DNA of 64,000 nt from Sphingoaurantiacus capsulatus (GTDB lineage: Bacteria; Pseudomonadota; Alphaproteobacteria; Sphingomonadales; Sphingomonadaceae). The first letter of the stretch is position 1, and every line of letters starts with the position of its first letter. The notes below the pieces were generated by a model. It saw only the letters and a program-made list of their open reading frames with translations, did not search any database and had not been told where the DNA came from. Below, piece by piece: positions 9,387 through 17,906 of this stretch. The position numbers and the translations under genes are program-made. The stretch covers positions 496,001 to 560,000 of the forward strand of contig NZ_JBHRXV010000011.1 of the NCBI RefSeq assembly GCF_042648405.1, given 5' to 3'.

Positions 9387-10868
9387 ATGAAGTTGCGCGC
9401 CGCCATGCTGGCCTTGCTGCTGTCGACGGGCGCGCACGCTGCGACGCCCGACAAGGCGACGCTGGCCGAGGTCGACAAGATTTTCGCCGACTGGCGGCTG
9501 GCTTCGCACGCCCCCGGCGTCGCCTATGGCATCGTCGCCGACGGCAAGCTGGTCCATGTGAAGGGCTTGGGCATTCAGGATACCGAGCGCCAGCGGCCGG
9601 TTACCACCGACAGCCTGTTCCGCATCGCCTCGATGTCGAAGGCATTCACCGCACTCGCCATCCTGAAGCTCCGCGACGAGGGCAAGCTGTCGCTCGATGC
9701 GCCGGCGGAAAATTACGTGCCCGAGCTGAAGAGCTGGCGTTACCCGACCACCGACAGCCCGAAGATCAGCGTGCGCAACCTGATCACCCACACCGCGGGT
9801 TTCGTCGAGGACAACCCCTGGGGCGACCGGCAGCAGGTGATGAGCGAGGCGGAATTCACCGCGCTGCTGAAGGAAGGCGTCGCCTTTTCGCGCGCGCCGG
9901 GCCTCGCCATGGAATATTCGAACCTCGGCTACGCGCTGCTCGGCCGGATCATCACCAACGTCTCGGGCATGCCCTATCAGCGCTACATCGGCGACACGAT
10001 GATGAAGCCGCTCGGCATGAAGTCGACCGGCTACGATATCTTCGCCTCGCCCGCCGACCGCCGCGCCATCGGCTATCGATGGCAGGACAATGGATGGGTG
10101 CGCGAGCCCGACATGAAGGACGGCACCTTCGGCGCGATGGGCGGCGTCGAGACCAGTGCCGACGATTTTGCGAAATGGGTGAGATTCCTGCTCGACGCCT
10201 GGCCGGCGCGCGACGGCGCCGACAATGGCCCGGTGAAGCGCAGCACGGTGCGCGAAATCGTCACCGGCGACAATTTCGTCAGCGGGTCGATGCGCGCCGC
10301 CAACATCGGCGGCAACGCCTGCCGGCAGGCCAGCACCTATGCGATGGGCTGGACGGTTTCCGACGATTGCGACCTCGGCCGCGTCGTGCGCCACACCGGC
10401 GGCTACCCCGGCTATGGCTCGGTGGTGCTGCTGCTTCCCGACAAGGGCGTCGGCGTGTTCGCTTTCTCCAGCCGCACCTATGGCGGCGCCTCCCTCCCCG
10501 CCATGCGCGCCGCGCTGGCGCTCAACAAGGCCGGCGCGCTGACCGATCGCGATACGCCGGTCAGCAGCGGCCTCACCGCCGCCTACGACGCCGCAAAGGC
10601 GGTATGGAAGGCCGGCGACATCAACGCCGCCCCGCTCGGCAACAACATGCTGCTCGATCTCGACGCGGCACGCTGGAAGAAGGCGATCGCCGACGTGAAG
10701 GCGCAGGTCGGCACCTGCAAGACCGACGCTCCCATCCGCCCCATCTCGGCGATGGAGGGCCGCTTCACCTGGACCTGCGACACGGGCCGCATCTCGGGGC
10801 GCGTCCAGCGCTCGCCGAAGCAGGCGATGGAAATCCAGGCGCTGGAGTTCACGCCGGCGGCGCCCTGA
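9387..10868 (+). CDS. secreted beta-lactamase-fold serine hydrolase (class C/DD-peptidase-like)
   Basis: The 493-residue protein opens with a Sec signal peptide (MKLRAAMLALLLSTGAHA) and belongs to the serine beta-lactamase/penicillin-binding superfamily. It has the nucleophile motif S82-M-S-K85, the second motif Y177-S-N179, and a later HTGG that fits the KTG-like third motif. Such enzymes act in the periplasm as esterases, D-amino peptidases or lactamases; the substrate here is unknown. A C-terminal region after the catalytic domain includes two cysteines (GTCKTDAP, WTCDTG). The binding site GGGGAG lies in a hairpin. Confidence 0.92.
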   Translation: MKLRAAMLALLLSTGAHAATPDKATLAEVDKIFADWRLASHAPGVAYGIVADGKLVHVKGLGIQDTERQRPVTTDSLFRIASMSKAFTALAILKLRDEGKLSLDAPAENYVPELKSWRYPTTDSPKISVRNLITHTAGFVEDNPWGDRQQVMSEAEFTALLKEGVAFSRAPGLAMEYSNLGYALLGRIITNVSGMPYQRYIGDTMMKPLGMKSTGYDIFASPADRRAIGYRWQDNGWVREPDMKDGTFGAMGGVETSADDFAKWVRFLLDAWPARDGADNGPVKRSTVREIVTGDNFVSGSMRAANIGGNACRQASTYAMGWTVSDDCDLGRVVRHTGGYPGYGSVVLLLPDKGVGVFAFSSRTYGGASLPAMRAALALNKAGALTDRDTPVSSGLTAAYDAAKAVWKAGDINAAPLGNNMLLDLDAARWKKAIADVKAQVGTCKTDAPIRPISAMEGRFTWTCDTGRISGRVQRSPKQAMEIQALEFTPAAP

Positions 10869-10876
10869 CTTCTAAA

Positions 10877-10912
10877 GCCCTCTCCCCGCCGGGGAGAGGG
10901 TTGGGTGAGGGG
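10877..10912 (+). repeat. 36-bp palindromic repeat, left copy flanking the DUF559 gene
   Basis: The unit is a CCCTCTCCCC...GGGGAGAGGG hairpin with the tail TTGGGTGAGGGG. It matches the reverse complement of 11342-11377 at all but about one position. Its GAGGGG tail lies eight bases before the ATG at 10921 and can act as Shine-Dalgarno for that gene. Confidence 0.85.
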
Positions 10913-10920
10913 CACCGTCC

Positions 10921-11325
10921 ATGCCGACCCGCGACGCTCTCCTAACCAGCCGCGCCCGCTCTCTTCGGGAGCAGGCGACAGGTGTGGAGCATAAGCTGTG
11001 GGCGAAGCTGCGCGCGCGGCAGCTGATGGGCGCCAAATTCGTGCGGCAATTTCCGGCGGCGGGTTACATCGCCGACTTCGCGTGTCGCGAGCACATGCTG
11101 ATCGTCGAGCTCGACGGCAGCCAGCACTTCGAAAGTGCGTATGATGACGTGCGGACCAAGGCGTTGGAAGCGCAGAGTTATACCGTACTGCGGTTCTGGA
11201 ATCGCGACGTGATCGACAATCTGGAGGGTGTAATAGGCGCGATCGAGGCCGCGTTGTTGCTGGCCGTTCAGCGCTGGGAAGAGCGGCATAAAGCCGGGAT
11301 CGGAGAGCGTGCGGCGGACGACTAG
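10921..11325 (+). CDS. DUF559 domain protein (Vsr-like endonuclease fold)
   Basis: The 134-residue protein has the standard DUF559 layout: an N-terminal helix with LREQATGVEHKLWAKLRARQ, then GAKFVRQFPAAGYIADFAC and LIVELDGSQH. The D...ELDG...QH set matches the catalytic pattern of the PD-(D/E)XK nuclease fold related to very-short-patch repair endonucleases. Enzyme activity and target are not known for most of the family. The gene lies between inverted copies of one 36-bp repeat: the left copy supplies its ribosome binding site, and its TAG stop falls within the conserved tail of the right copy. That layout suggests a mobile or domesticated cassette. Confidence 0.9.
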   Translation: MPTRDALLTSRARSLREQATGVEHKLWAKLRARQLMGAKFVRQFPAAGYIADFACREHMLIVELDGSQHFESAYDDVRTKALEAQSYTVLRFWNRDVIDNLEGVIGAIEAALLLAVQRWEERHKAGIGERAADD

Positions 11326-11377
11326 CTCGCTACCGCTCGCTCCCCTCACCCAACCCTCTCCCCAGCGGGGAGAGGGC
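11324..11377 (-). repeat. palindromic repeat, right copy flanking the DUF559 gene, with 17-base tail
   Basis: 11342-11377 is the inverted partner of the repeat at 10877-10912. It continues into a 17-base tail (11324-11340, read on the minus strand GCGAGCGGTAGCGAGCT) that recurs with one change at 56540-56556. The last two bases of the DUF559 stop codon lie inside this tail. It may also end transcription between the convergent genes. Confidence 0.8.
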
Positions 11378-11395
11378 TCATCTTGAGCCGCCTCC

Positions 11396-13579
11396 TCAGG
11401 CCGCCTTCTTCGCCTTCGCGGCGTTGCCGTAGAAGCTCTCGCCCTTCGCGGCCATGTCGCGGAGCAGTGCCGGCGGGCTGAAGCGTTCGCCGTGCTTCTG
11501 CGCGAGGCGGTCGAGCGTCGCGACGACGTTGGCGATACCGAGCGTGTCCATGTGGCTGAACGGGCCGCCGGTGTGCGGCGCGAAGCCCCAGCCGAAGATG
11601 GCGCCGAGGTCGCCGTCCTCGGGCGTCTCGAGCACGCCTTCGGCAAAGCAGCGCGCTGTCTCGACGAGCTGGCGGAAGACGATGCGCTCGCGCACCTCCT
11701 CCGGGCTCGGCTGCACGTCGCTCTGCGGGAAAGTCGCGCCGAGGTCGGGCCACAGGTGCTTCTTGCCGTCGGCGGGATAGGCATAAAAGCCCTTGCCGTT
11801 CTTGCGGCCGAAGCGCTCGGCGCCGACCATCGTCTCGATGACCTGCTCGCCCGGCCCGCCCTTGTAGGCGTCGCCGAGGTCCTTCTTGGTCGCCTGCGCA
11901 ACCTTGTAGCTGAGGTCGAGGCCGACTTCGTCGTTCACCGCGAGCGGGCCGACAGGCATGCCGGCCATCTTGCCGACATTCTCGATCAGCGCCGGGCCGA
12001 CGCCCTCGCCGAGCATCGTCAGGCCTTCCTGCACATAGGTGCCGAAGCAGCGCGAGGTGTAGAAGCCGCGGCTATCGTTGACGACGATCGGCGTCTTCTT
12101 GATCTGCTGGACATAATCCAGCGCCTTCGCAATGGCTCCCGGCCCGGTCTTCTTACCAACGATGATCTCGACCAGCGGCATCTTCTCGACCGGCGAGAAG
12201 AAGTGGATGCCGATGAAGTTCGCCGGCTTGGTCCACGCTTCAGCGAGGCCGGTGATCGGCAGCGTCGAGGTGTTCGAACCGAAGATGGTGTCGGCGCCGA
12301 CGACGGCTTCCGTTTTCTTGGTGACCTCGGCCTTGATCTCGCGCGTCTCGAACACCGCCTCGATGATCAGGTCGCAGCCCTTCAGGTCGTCGTAGCTGGT
12401 CGTCGCGTGGATGCGGCCGAGGATCTCGGCGGTCTTCTCCGGCGAGGCCTTCTTCTTGGCGAGGCGGTCGGCCGTGTACTGCTTGCCCTTGTCCGCCGCT
12501 TCCTGGCTCTGGTCGAGCAGCACCACCTCGATGCCGGCCTGCGCCGACACCATGGCGATGCCCGCGCCCATCAGGCCGGCGCCGAGCATGCCGACCTTCT
12601 TCGTCGGCATCGGCGCAATGCCCGCCGGGCGGCGCGCGCCGCGCTCGGCAGCCTGCTTGTTGACGAACAGCGTGCGGATCATGTTGCCCGCTTGCGGATC
12701 GGCGACGAGCTTGGCGAAATATTTGCTCTCGACGCGGATCGCCGTGTCCATCGGGAGCTGCGAGCCCTCGTAGACCGCCGACAGGATGGCGATCGGCGCG
12801 TTCATATTGTGGAAGGTCTTCGCCGCCAGCATCGCGGTGCCGCCGACGAAGGTCTGCGCGAACGCCGGATTGAAGCCGCCGACGCCGCCCGGGAACTTGA
12901 AGTTCTTCTGGTCCCACGGCTGCACGCCGCCCGCCGGGTTCGCCTTCACCCAGGCCTTGGCCTTGTCGACGACGTGGTCTGCGGGCGCGACCTCATGCAC
13001 CACGCCGAAGCCCAAGGCTTCCTGCGGGCTCATGAACTTGCCCTGCGTCAGGTACATCAGCGCCGCCTGCACGCCCATCAGGCGCGGCAGCCGCTGCGTG
13101 CCGCCGGCGCCCGGCAGCAGGCCGACGAGCACTTCCGGAAGGCCGAGCTGGATCTTTGGATTGTCGGCGACGATGCGGTGGTGCGTCGCGAGGCAGACCT
13201 CGAGCCCGCCGCCGAGCGCCAGGCCGTTGATCGCGGCGGCCACCGGCTTGCCGCAGGTTTCCAGCCGGCGGAACAGCTTGTTCAACTCGAACACGCCGTC
13301 GAACAGCTTCGCCATCTTCGAGCGGCCGTCGTCGCCGCTGCCGGCCCCGCCGAACATGCTGCCCATGCCCTTCAGGTCGGCACCGGCCATGAAGCCGGTC
13401 TTCTTACCGCTGGTGATGACGGCGCCCTTGACGGCGTCATCGGTGGCGATGCGCTCGATGAGCGTGCCGAGGTCGCGGGTCAGCTCGCCGGTGATGACGT
13501 TCATCGTCTGGCCGGGGACGTCGATCGTCAGCAGCGCGATGCCGTCGGCGTCGAGGTCGAACTTGATCGTTTCGGTCAT
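11396..13579 (-). CDS. fadJ: bifunctional enoyl-CoA hydratase / 3-hydroxyacyl-CoA dehydrogenase (FadB/FadJ-like)
   Basis: This 727-residue multifunctional enzyme carries out hydration and NAD-linked oxidation in beta-oxidation. The N-terminal crotonase domain has GFMAGADLKGM and NGLALGGGLEVCLATHHR, with PEVLVGLLPGAGGTQRLPRL near 145-165. The dehydrogenase domain begins at KVGMLGAGLMGAGIA (Rossmann fold, about residue 330) and has FGSNTSTLPITGLA and FIGIHFFSPVEKMPLVEII. It is the last gene of the merR-acd-fadA-fadJ run and is separated from fadA by a 100-bp repeat element. FadJ rather than FadB is the better label, but this rests on general similarity. Confidence 0.93.
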   Translation of the reverse strand: MTETIKFDLDADGIALLTIDVPGQTMNVITGELTRDLGTLIERIATDDAVKGAVITSGKKTGFMAGADLKGMGSMFGGAGSGDDGRSKMAKLFDGVFELNKLFRRLETCGKPVAAAINGLALGGGLEVCLATHHRIVADNPKIQLGLPEVLVGLLPGAGGTQRLPRLMGVQAALMYLTQGKFMSPQEALGFGVVHEVAPADHVVDKAKAWVKANPAGGVQPWDQKNFKFPGGVGGFNPAFAQTFVGGTAMLAAKTFHNMNAPIAILSAVYEGSQLPMDTAIRVESKYFAKLVADPQAGNMIRTLFVNKQAAERGARRPAGIAPMPTKKVGMLGAGLMGAGIAMVSAQAGIEVVLLDQSQEAADKGKQYTADRLAKKKASPEKTAEILGRIHATTSYDDLKGCDLIIEAVFETREIKAEVTKKTEAVVGADTIFGSNTSTLPITGLAEAWTKPANFIGIHFFSPVEKMPLVEIIVGKKTGPGAIAKALDYVQQIKKTPIVVNDSRGFYTSRCFGTYVQEGLTMLGEGVGPALIENVGKMAGMPVGPLAVNDEVGLDLSYKVAQATKKDLGDAYKGGPGEQVIETMVGAERFGRKNGKGFYAYPADGKKHLWPDLGATFPQSDVQPSPEEVRERIVFRQLVETARCFAEGVLETPEDGDLGAIFGWGFAPHTGGPFSHMDTLGIANVVATLDRLAQKHGERFSPPALLRDMAAKGESFYGNAAKAKKAA

Positions 13580-13600
13580 TGTCCAGGTCCCTACCCTGTC

Positions 13601-13699
13601 GTCGTCCCCGCGAAGGCGGGGATCCAGTCCTCAAGCAACCTGCCAGCTACCGCTGGCGCCTTTTACCGGGCTGGGTCCCCGCCTTCGCGGGGATGACGA
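13601..13699 (+). repeat. approximately 100-bp MITE-like inverted-repeat element, copy 1
   Basis: Terminal inverted arms (GTCGTCCCCGCGAAGGCGGG at the left and its near complement at 13675-13699) enclose a centre with GCTACCGCTGGCGCCTTT. The copy at 55201-55302 matches in both the arms and the centre. It lies in the fadA-fadJ gap and would form a strong hairpin in the operon mRNA. Confidence 0.8.
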
Positions 13700-13712
13700 G
13701 TTGTTGTGTGCG

Positions 13713-14924
13713 TCAGACGCGCTCGATGATGGTGGCGGTGCCCATGCCGGCGCCGACGCAGAGATTGATGAGCGCGGTGCCCTTGCCCGTCCGCTCAAGC
13801 TCGTCGAGCACGGTGCCGAGGATCATCGCGCCGGTGGCACCGAGCGGATGGCCCATCGCGATGGCACCGCCGTTGACGTTGACCTTCGCATGGTCGAGCC
13901 CGAGCGCCTGCATGTAGCGCAGCACGACGGAGGCAAACGCCTCGTTCAGCTCGTAGAGGTCGATGTCGCCCGTCTCCATGCTGGCGCGCTTCAGCACCTT
14001 CGCCGACACGAACTCGGGGCCGGTCAGCATGATCGACGGCTCGGAGCCGATCGAGGCCATGGCGCGGATACGGGCCCGCGGCTTCAGGCCGTATTTCTCG
14101 CCCATTTCCTTGTTGCCGATCAGCACCGCAGCGGCGCCGTCGACGATGCCCGACGAATTGCCGCCGTGGTGGACGTGGTTGACCTTCTCCACCTCGGGAT
14201 AGCGCTGCAGCGCGATGGCGTCGAAGCCGGGCATCTGCTCGCCCATCGCCGCGAAGGCAGGCGCGAGGCCGGCGAGCGACTGCATGTCGGTCTGCGGGCG
14301 CATATGCTCGTCATGCGCGAGCACGACTTCGCCGATCACGTCCTTCACCGGCACGATCGACTTGCCGAACCGGCCTTCCTTCCAGGCCTGCGCGGCGCGC
14401 TTCTGGCTCTCGACGGCATAGGCATCGACGTCGTCACGGCTGAAGCCCCACTTGGTGGCGATCAGGTCGGCGCCGATGCCCTGCGGCATGAAATAGGTCT
14501 TGTAGGCGACCGCCGGGTCCATCGCCCAGGCGCCGCCGTCGGCGCCCATCGGCACGCGCGACATGCTCTCGACGCCGCCGCCGATCGCGAACATCGCCTC
14601 GCCAGCCATCACCTTCGCCGCGGCCATGTTCACGGCTTCGAGGCCGCTGGCGCAGAAGCGGTTGATCTGCACGCCCGCCGTGGTCTGGGCATAGTCGGCG
14701 TTGAGCACCGCGACGCGCGCGATGTCGGCGCCCTGCTCGCCCACCGGCGAAACGCAGCCGAACACCACGTCATCGACGTCGGCGGTGTCGATCGGGCTGC
14801 GGTCGGCGATCGCCCTCAGCACCTGCGTGCCGAGCTGGATCGGGGTGATCTCGTGAAGCGCGCCGTCCTTGCGGCCCTTGCCGCGCGGGGTGCGGACTGC
14901 GTCGTAGATATAAGCTTCGGCCAT
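13713..14924 (-). CDS. fadA: acetyl-CoA C-acyltransferase (thiolase)
   Basis: The 403-residue thiolase cleaves 3-ketoacyl-CoA to acetyl-CoA and a shortened acyl-CoA. It shows the acyl-cysteine motif INRFCASGLEAVNMAAAKV near residue 90, the NGGAIAMGHPLGATGA histidine motif and the C-terminal LCVGAGMGTA with the second catalytic cysteine. The start at 14924 (MAEAYIYDAVRTPRGKGRKD) is preferred over an upstream in-frame extension that runs into the dehydrogenase gene. It lies 20 bases behind the acyl-CoA dehydrogenase gene, and its product should work with the FadJ-like protein encoded next. Confidence 0.95.
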   Translation of the reverse strand: MAEAYIYDAVRTPRGKGRKDGALHEITPIQLGTQVLRAIADRSPIDTADVDDVVFGCVSPVGEQGADIARVAVLNADYAQTTAGVQINRFCASGLEAVNMAAAKVMAGEAMFAIGGGVESMSRVPMGADGGAWAMDPAVAYKTYFMPQGIGADLIATKWGFSRDDVDAYAVESQKRAAQAWKEGRFGKSIVPVKDVIGEVVLAHDEHMRPQTDMQSLAGLAPAFAAMGEQMPGFDAIALQRYPEVEKVNHVHHGGNSSGIVDGAAAVLIGNKEMGEKYGLKPRARIRAMASIGSEPSIMLTGPEFVSAKVLKRASMETGDIDLYELNEAFASVVLRYMQALGLDHAKVNVNGGAIAMGHPLGATGAMILGTVLDELERTGKGTALINLCVGAGMGTATIIERV

Positions 14925-14944
14925 CGTCCTGCTCCCTCGTAAAT

Positions 14945-16738
14945 TCAGAATGCCTCGACCGGCATCGCCATCAGCGCTTCCGATCCCGCCTCGATCTTGC
15001 GGCGATAGCCGCCGGCGAGCGGGAACTGGCTTTCGGCATAGTGCCGCGCGGTGATCAGCTTCGCCTCGTGGAACGCGGTGTCGGTGGTGCCGCCGTCGAG
15101 TTCGGCGTGCGCCGCCTTCGCCATCAGCAGCCACATGTGCCCGAGCGCGACCACGCCCATCAACTGCATGTAAGCATAGGCGGCCGACCCGGCGTTGTTC
15201 GGGTTCTGCATTGCGTTCTGCATCAGCCACATCGTCGCCGCCTGCAGCTCGCCAATCGCCTTTTCGAGGCCGGTGGCCAGCGGCGCCAGCCGCTCGTCGC
15301 CCTTGGCGTCGGCGACCGCTTGGCCCACCAGCTGGAAATAGGCCATCACGCCGCGCCCGCCGTTCGAGCCGAGCTTGCGGCCGACGAGGTCCATCGCCTG
15401 GACGCCGTTGGTGCCCTCGTAGATCTGCGCGATGCGCGCGTCGCGGACGAACTGCTCCATGCCCCATTCGGCGATGTAGCCGTGGCCGCCATAGACCTGC
15501 TGCGACGCGGTGGCGATGTCATAGCCCTTGTCGGTGAACACGCCCTTGATGACCGGCGTCAGCAGCGAGATCAGGTCGTCGGCGGCCTGCCGCTCCTCCT
15601 CGGTCTGCGCCTTGTGGCTGAGATCGACCTGCAGCGCCCCCCACAGCGCCAGCGCGCGGGCGCCTTCGGCAAAGGCGCGCCCGTCCATCAGCATCCGGCG
15701 CACGTCGGGGTGCACGATGATCGAATCCGCCTTGGCGTCGGCCTCGGCCGGGCCGGTCAGCGCGCGGCCCTGTTTGCGGTCCTTCGCGTAGGTGACAGCG
15801 TTCTGGTAGGCGACCTCGGCAATGCCGAGGCCCTGCAGCCCGACGCCGAGGCGCGCGGCGTTCATCATGATGAACATGGCCTTCAGGCCCTTGTTGGCTT
15901 CGCCGACCAGATAGCCGGTGGCGGCGTCATAGTTCATCACGCAGGTCGAATTGCCGTGGATGCCCATCTTGTGCTCGATCGAGCCGCACTGGAGGCTGTT
16001 GCGGTCGCCCAGCGCGCCGTCGTCGCCCACCATGAACTTCGGCACGATGAACAGGCTGATGCCCTTCACATTGTCCGGCGCGCCGGCGATCTTCGCCAGC
16101 ACGAGGTGGACGATGTTCTCCGACAGGTCATGCTCGCCGGCCGAGATGAAGATTTTGGTGCCGGTGATCTTGTAGCTGCCGTCGGCCTGCGGGTCCGCCT
16201 TGGTGCGGATGAGGCCTAGGTCGGTGCCGCAATGCGGCTCGGTCAGGTTCATCGTGCCGGTCCAGCGGCCATGCACCATGTTCGGCAGATATTTCTGCTT
16301 CTGCTCGTCCGAGCCGGCGACGTTGATCGCGGCGATCGCGCCGTGGGTCAGCCCCGGATACATGCCGAACGCCATGTTGGCGGAGATCAGATATTCCTCG
16401 AACGCCATCGAGATCGGGTGCGGCAGCTCCTGCCCGCCATAGGCCGACGGCCCCGACAGCGTGTTCCAGCCGCCCTCGCAGAATTGCTTGTAGGCCTCCT
16501 TGAAGCCGGTCGGCGTCGTCACCGAGCCATCGTCGTTCCGGGTGCAGCCCTCGCGGTCGCCGACCTGGTTGAGCGGCTGCAGCACGCCCTCGACGAACTT
16601 GGCGCCCTCTTCGAGGATCGCGCCGACGAGGTCGGGGGTCGCGTCGGCGAAGCCCGGCAGGTTCGAATATTTGTCGAGCTGAACGATATGGCGCAGCACG
16701 AACTGCGTATCCTTCAGGGGCGCGCGATAGGTCGGCAT
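14945..16738 (-). CDS. acyl-CoA dehydrogenase with C-terminal extension (long form)
   Basis: A 597-residue flavoprotein of the acyl-CoA dehydrogenase superfamily that would introduce the 2,3 double bond in acyl-CoA. It is longer than the usual 380-400 residues and carries an extra helical C-terminal domain, as in the FadE-like/DmdC-like group. Visible motifs are MNLTEPHCGTDLGLIRT (substrate/FAD loop), ITGTKIFISAGEHD, and VYGGHGYIAEWGMEQFVRDARIAQIYEGTNGVQAMDL. The start at 16738 lies one base after the merR stop, so the two genes are translationally close and probably autoregulated together. Confidence 0.94.
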   Translation of the reverse strand: MPTYRAPLKDTQFVLRHIVQLDKYSNLPGFADATPDLVGAILEEGAKFVEGVLQPLNQVGDREGCTRNDDGSVTTPTGFKEAYKQFCEGGWNTLSGPSAYGGQELPHPISMAFEEYLISANMAFGMYPGLTHGAIAAINVAGSDEQKQKYLPNMVHGRWTGTMNLTEPHCGTDLGLIRTKADPQADGSYKITGTKIFISAGEHDLSENIVHLVLAKIAGAPDNVKGISLFIVPKFMVGDDGALGDRNSLQCGSIEHKMGIHGNSTCVMNYDAATGYLVGEANKGLKAMFIMMNAARLGVGLQGLGIAEVAYQNAVTYAKDRKQGRALTGPAEADAKADSIIVHPDVRRMLMDGRAFAEGARALALWGALQVDLSHKAQTEEERQAADDLISLLTPVIKGVFTDKGYDIATASQQVYGGHGYIAEWGMEQFVRDARIAQIYEGTNGVQAMDLVGRKLGSNGGRGVMAYFQLVGQAVADAKGDERLAPLATGLEKAIGELQAATMWLMQNAMQNPNNAGSAAYAYMQLMGVVALGHMWLLMAKAAHAELDGGTTDTAFHEAKLITARHYAESQFPLAGGYRRKIEAGSEALMAMPVEAF

Positions 16739-16739
16739 G

Positions 16740-17189
16740 TCAGGCTCCGGTGGCTGTGGCGCCGTTCGACGGCACCATGTCTTCAAGCATCGCGACGAAA
16801 CCTTTCAGTTCGTCGATCATGTCGTCGATGTCGGCGCGCTGTTCGGACAGCACGCCGATCCGCTCGCGGCACAGCTCGATGGTCAGCTTGCGCTGCCGCG
16901 TGCGGCCGTCGCCCTCATTGTGCAGATCCAGCATCTCACGGATTTCGGCGAGGCTGAACCCCACCCGCTTGCCGCGCAGGATCCAGGCGAGCCGCGCGCG
17001 GTCGCGCCGCGAATAGATGCGGCTCTGGCCCTGCCGCTGCGGGCTGATCAGCCCCTGGTCCTCATAGAAGCGGATGGCGCGCGGCGTGACGTTGAAGGCG
17101 AGCGCGAGGTCGGTGATCGTGTAGCTCTCGGCCTCGGCGCTGGTCCGCGCCGCGGCAGGCGATTTCGCAAAGAGCGATTCATCGTTCAT
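16740..17189 (-). CDS. MerR-family transcriptional regulator of the fatty-acid oxidation operon
   Basis: The 149-residue protein has a MerR winged helix (YTITDLALAFNVTPRAIRFYEDQGLISPQRQG, about 32-62), then RIYSRRDRARLAWILRGKRVGFSLAEI and a dimerisation coiled coil. It lacks the cysteines of metal-sensing MerR proteins and resembles LiuR-type regulators of acyl-CoA catabolism, which sense CoA intermediates. It is the first gene of the run with an acyl-CoA dehydrogenase, thiolase and FadJ-like enzyme, and a perfect dyad (17205-17228) lies 16 bases upstream of its start. The effector is inferred, not shown. Confidence 0.9.
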   Translation of the reverse strand: MNDESLFAKSPAAARTSAEAESYTITDLALAFNVTPRAIRFYEDQGLISPQRQGQSRIYSRRDRARLAWILRGKRVGFSLAEIREMLDLHNEGDGRTRQRKLTIELCRERIGVLSEQRADIDDMIDELKGFVAMLEDMVPSNGATATGA

Positions 17190-17204
17190 CGGCCGCGGAC
17201 GCTA

Positions 17205-17228
17205 GTTGACGTTTACGTTAACGTCAAC
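17205..17228 (-). promoter_or_regulatory. 24-bp dyad operator for the MerR-type regulator
   Basis: GTTGACGTT, six bases (TACGTT), AACGTCAAC is a perfect inverted repeat with 9-base arms. It resembles the ACGT-rich palindromes described for LiuR-like regulators. On the minus strand it also offers TTGACG as a -35 element, with a weak TAGCGT 17 bases downstream. Confidence 0.75.
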
Positions 17229-17243
17229 TGAGCCGAGCCCGCC

Positions 17244-17906
17244 TCAAGCGAAGCCCTGATCCAGGATGTCGAGCTGCTGGTTCTCGTAGAGATAGCGCCC
17301 CGGATCGGTCGCGCCGGTCAGCTCGACGATAGCGCGCGCCACCGTGTCGGCGCGGGTGGCGCGGTAGCGGCGCAGCGGCCCCCGCATCAGCCAGTGCAAC
17401 CGCGGCACGATGATCTGCGCCATTCGCTCACCGAGCCGCCGCTGCTTGCGATTGCCGATCAGCAGGCCGGGCCGGATGACGTCGACGCGCTCGAAGCCGA
17501 GCTTGCTGACCGCGACCTCCACCTCCCCTTTCACCGAGAGATAATAGGTGCTGCTGCCGCGCTTGGCGCCGACCGAGGAGACGAGGATGAACTGCCGGGC
17601 GCCGAGCTTCAGCGCGGCCTTGGCGAAGGCCATGACATAGTCATGATCGATCCGGCGGAAGCCGCCCTTCGACCCCGCCTGCTTCATCGTGGTGCCGAGG
17701 CAACAGATGGCGATGTCGATCTGCTCCATCTCCAAGGTGCTGATACCGTCGTGCAGCAGCCGTTCGAAGCTGATCTTGCGTTCGTAGCGTGCCTTGGGCT
17801 CGCGCCGCACGAAGCTGACGAGGCCGACCTCGCCGCTCGCCCACAGCCGCCGCGCCGCTTCGCGCCCGACGAGGCCGGTGCCGCCGATCAGCGCGACCTG
17901 CGTCAC
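17244..17906 (-). CDS. NAD(P)-binding Rossmann oxidoreductase (atypical SDR, HTATIP2-like)
   Basis: The 220-residue protein begins with the dinucleotide-binding motif VALIGGTGLVGREAARRL. It continues with IAICCLGTTMKQAGSKGGFRRIDHDYV, LGARQFILVSSVGAKRGSSTYYLSVKGEVE and VIRPGLLIGNRKQRRLGE, the pattern of atypical short-chain dehydrogenases of the NAD(P)H-binding/HTATIP2 type, with S...YxxxK. The substrate is unknown. Its start overlaps the hisI stop by four bases (ATGA), so it is translated from the hisI transcript. Confidence 0.85.
   Translation of the reverse strand: MTQVALIGGTGLVGREAARRLWASGEVGLVSFVRREPKARYERKISFERLLHDGISTLEMEQIDIAICCLGTTMKQAGSKGGFRRIDHDYVMAFAKAALKLGARQFILVSSVGAKRGSSTYYLSVKGEVEVAVSKLGFERVDVIRPGLLIGNRKQRRLGERMAQIIVPRLHWLMRGPLRRYRATRADTVARAIVELTGATDPGRYLYENQQLDILDQGFA

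Noticed and set aside
10877..11377. The repeat-flanked DUF559 gene as a classical insertion sequence
   Set aside because: No DDE, HUH or tyrosine transposase motif and no visible target duplication; it is kept as a repeat-associated nuclease cassette instead.
11492..14942. Two very long plus-strand open frames (734 and 718 codons) opposite fadJ and fadA
   Set aside because: Both are antisense to well-identified enzymes and show no family motif; low-complexity Arg/His/Leu composition follows from codon bias on the other strand.
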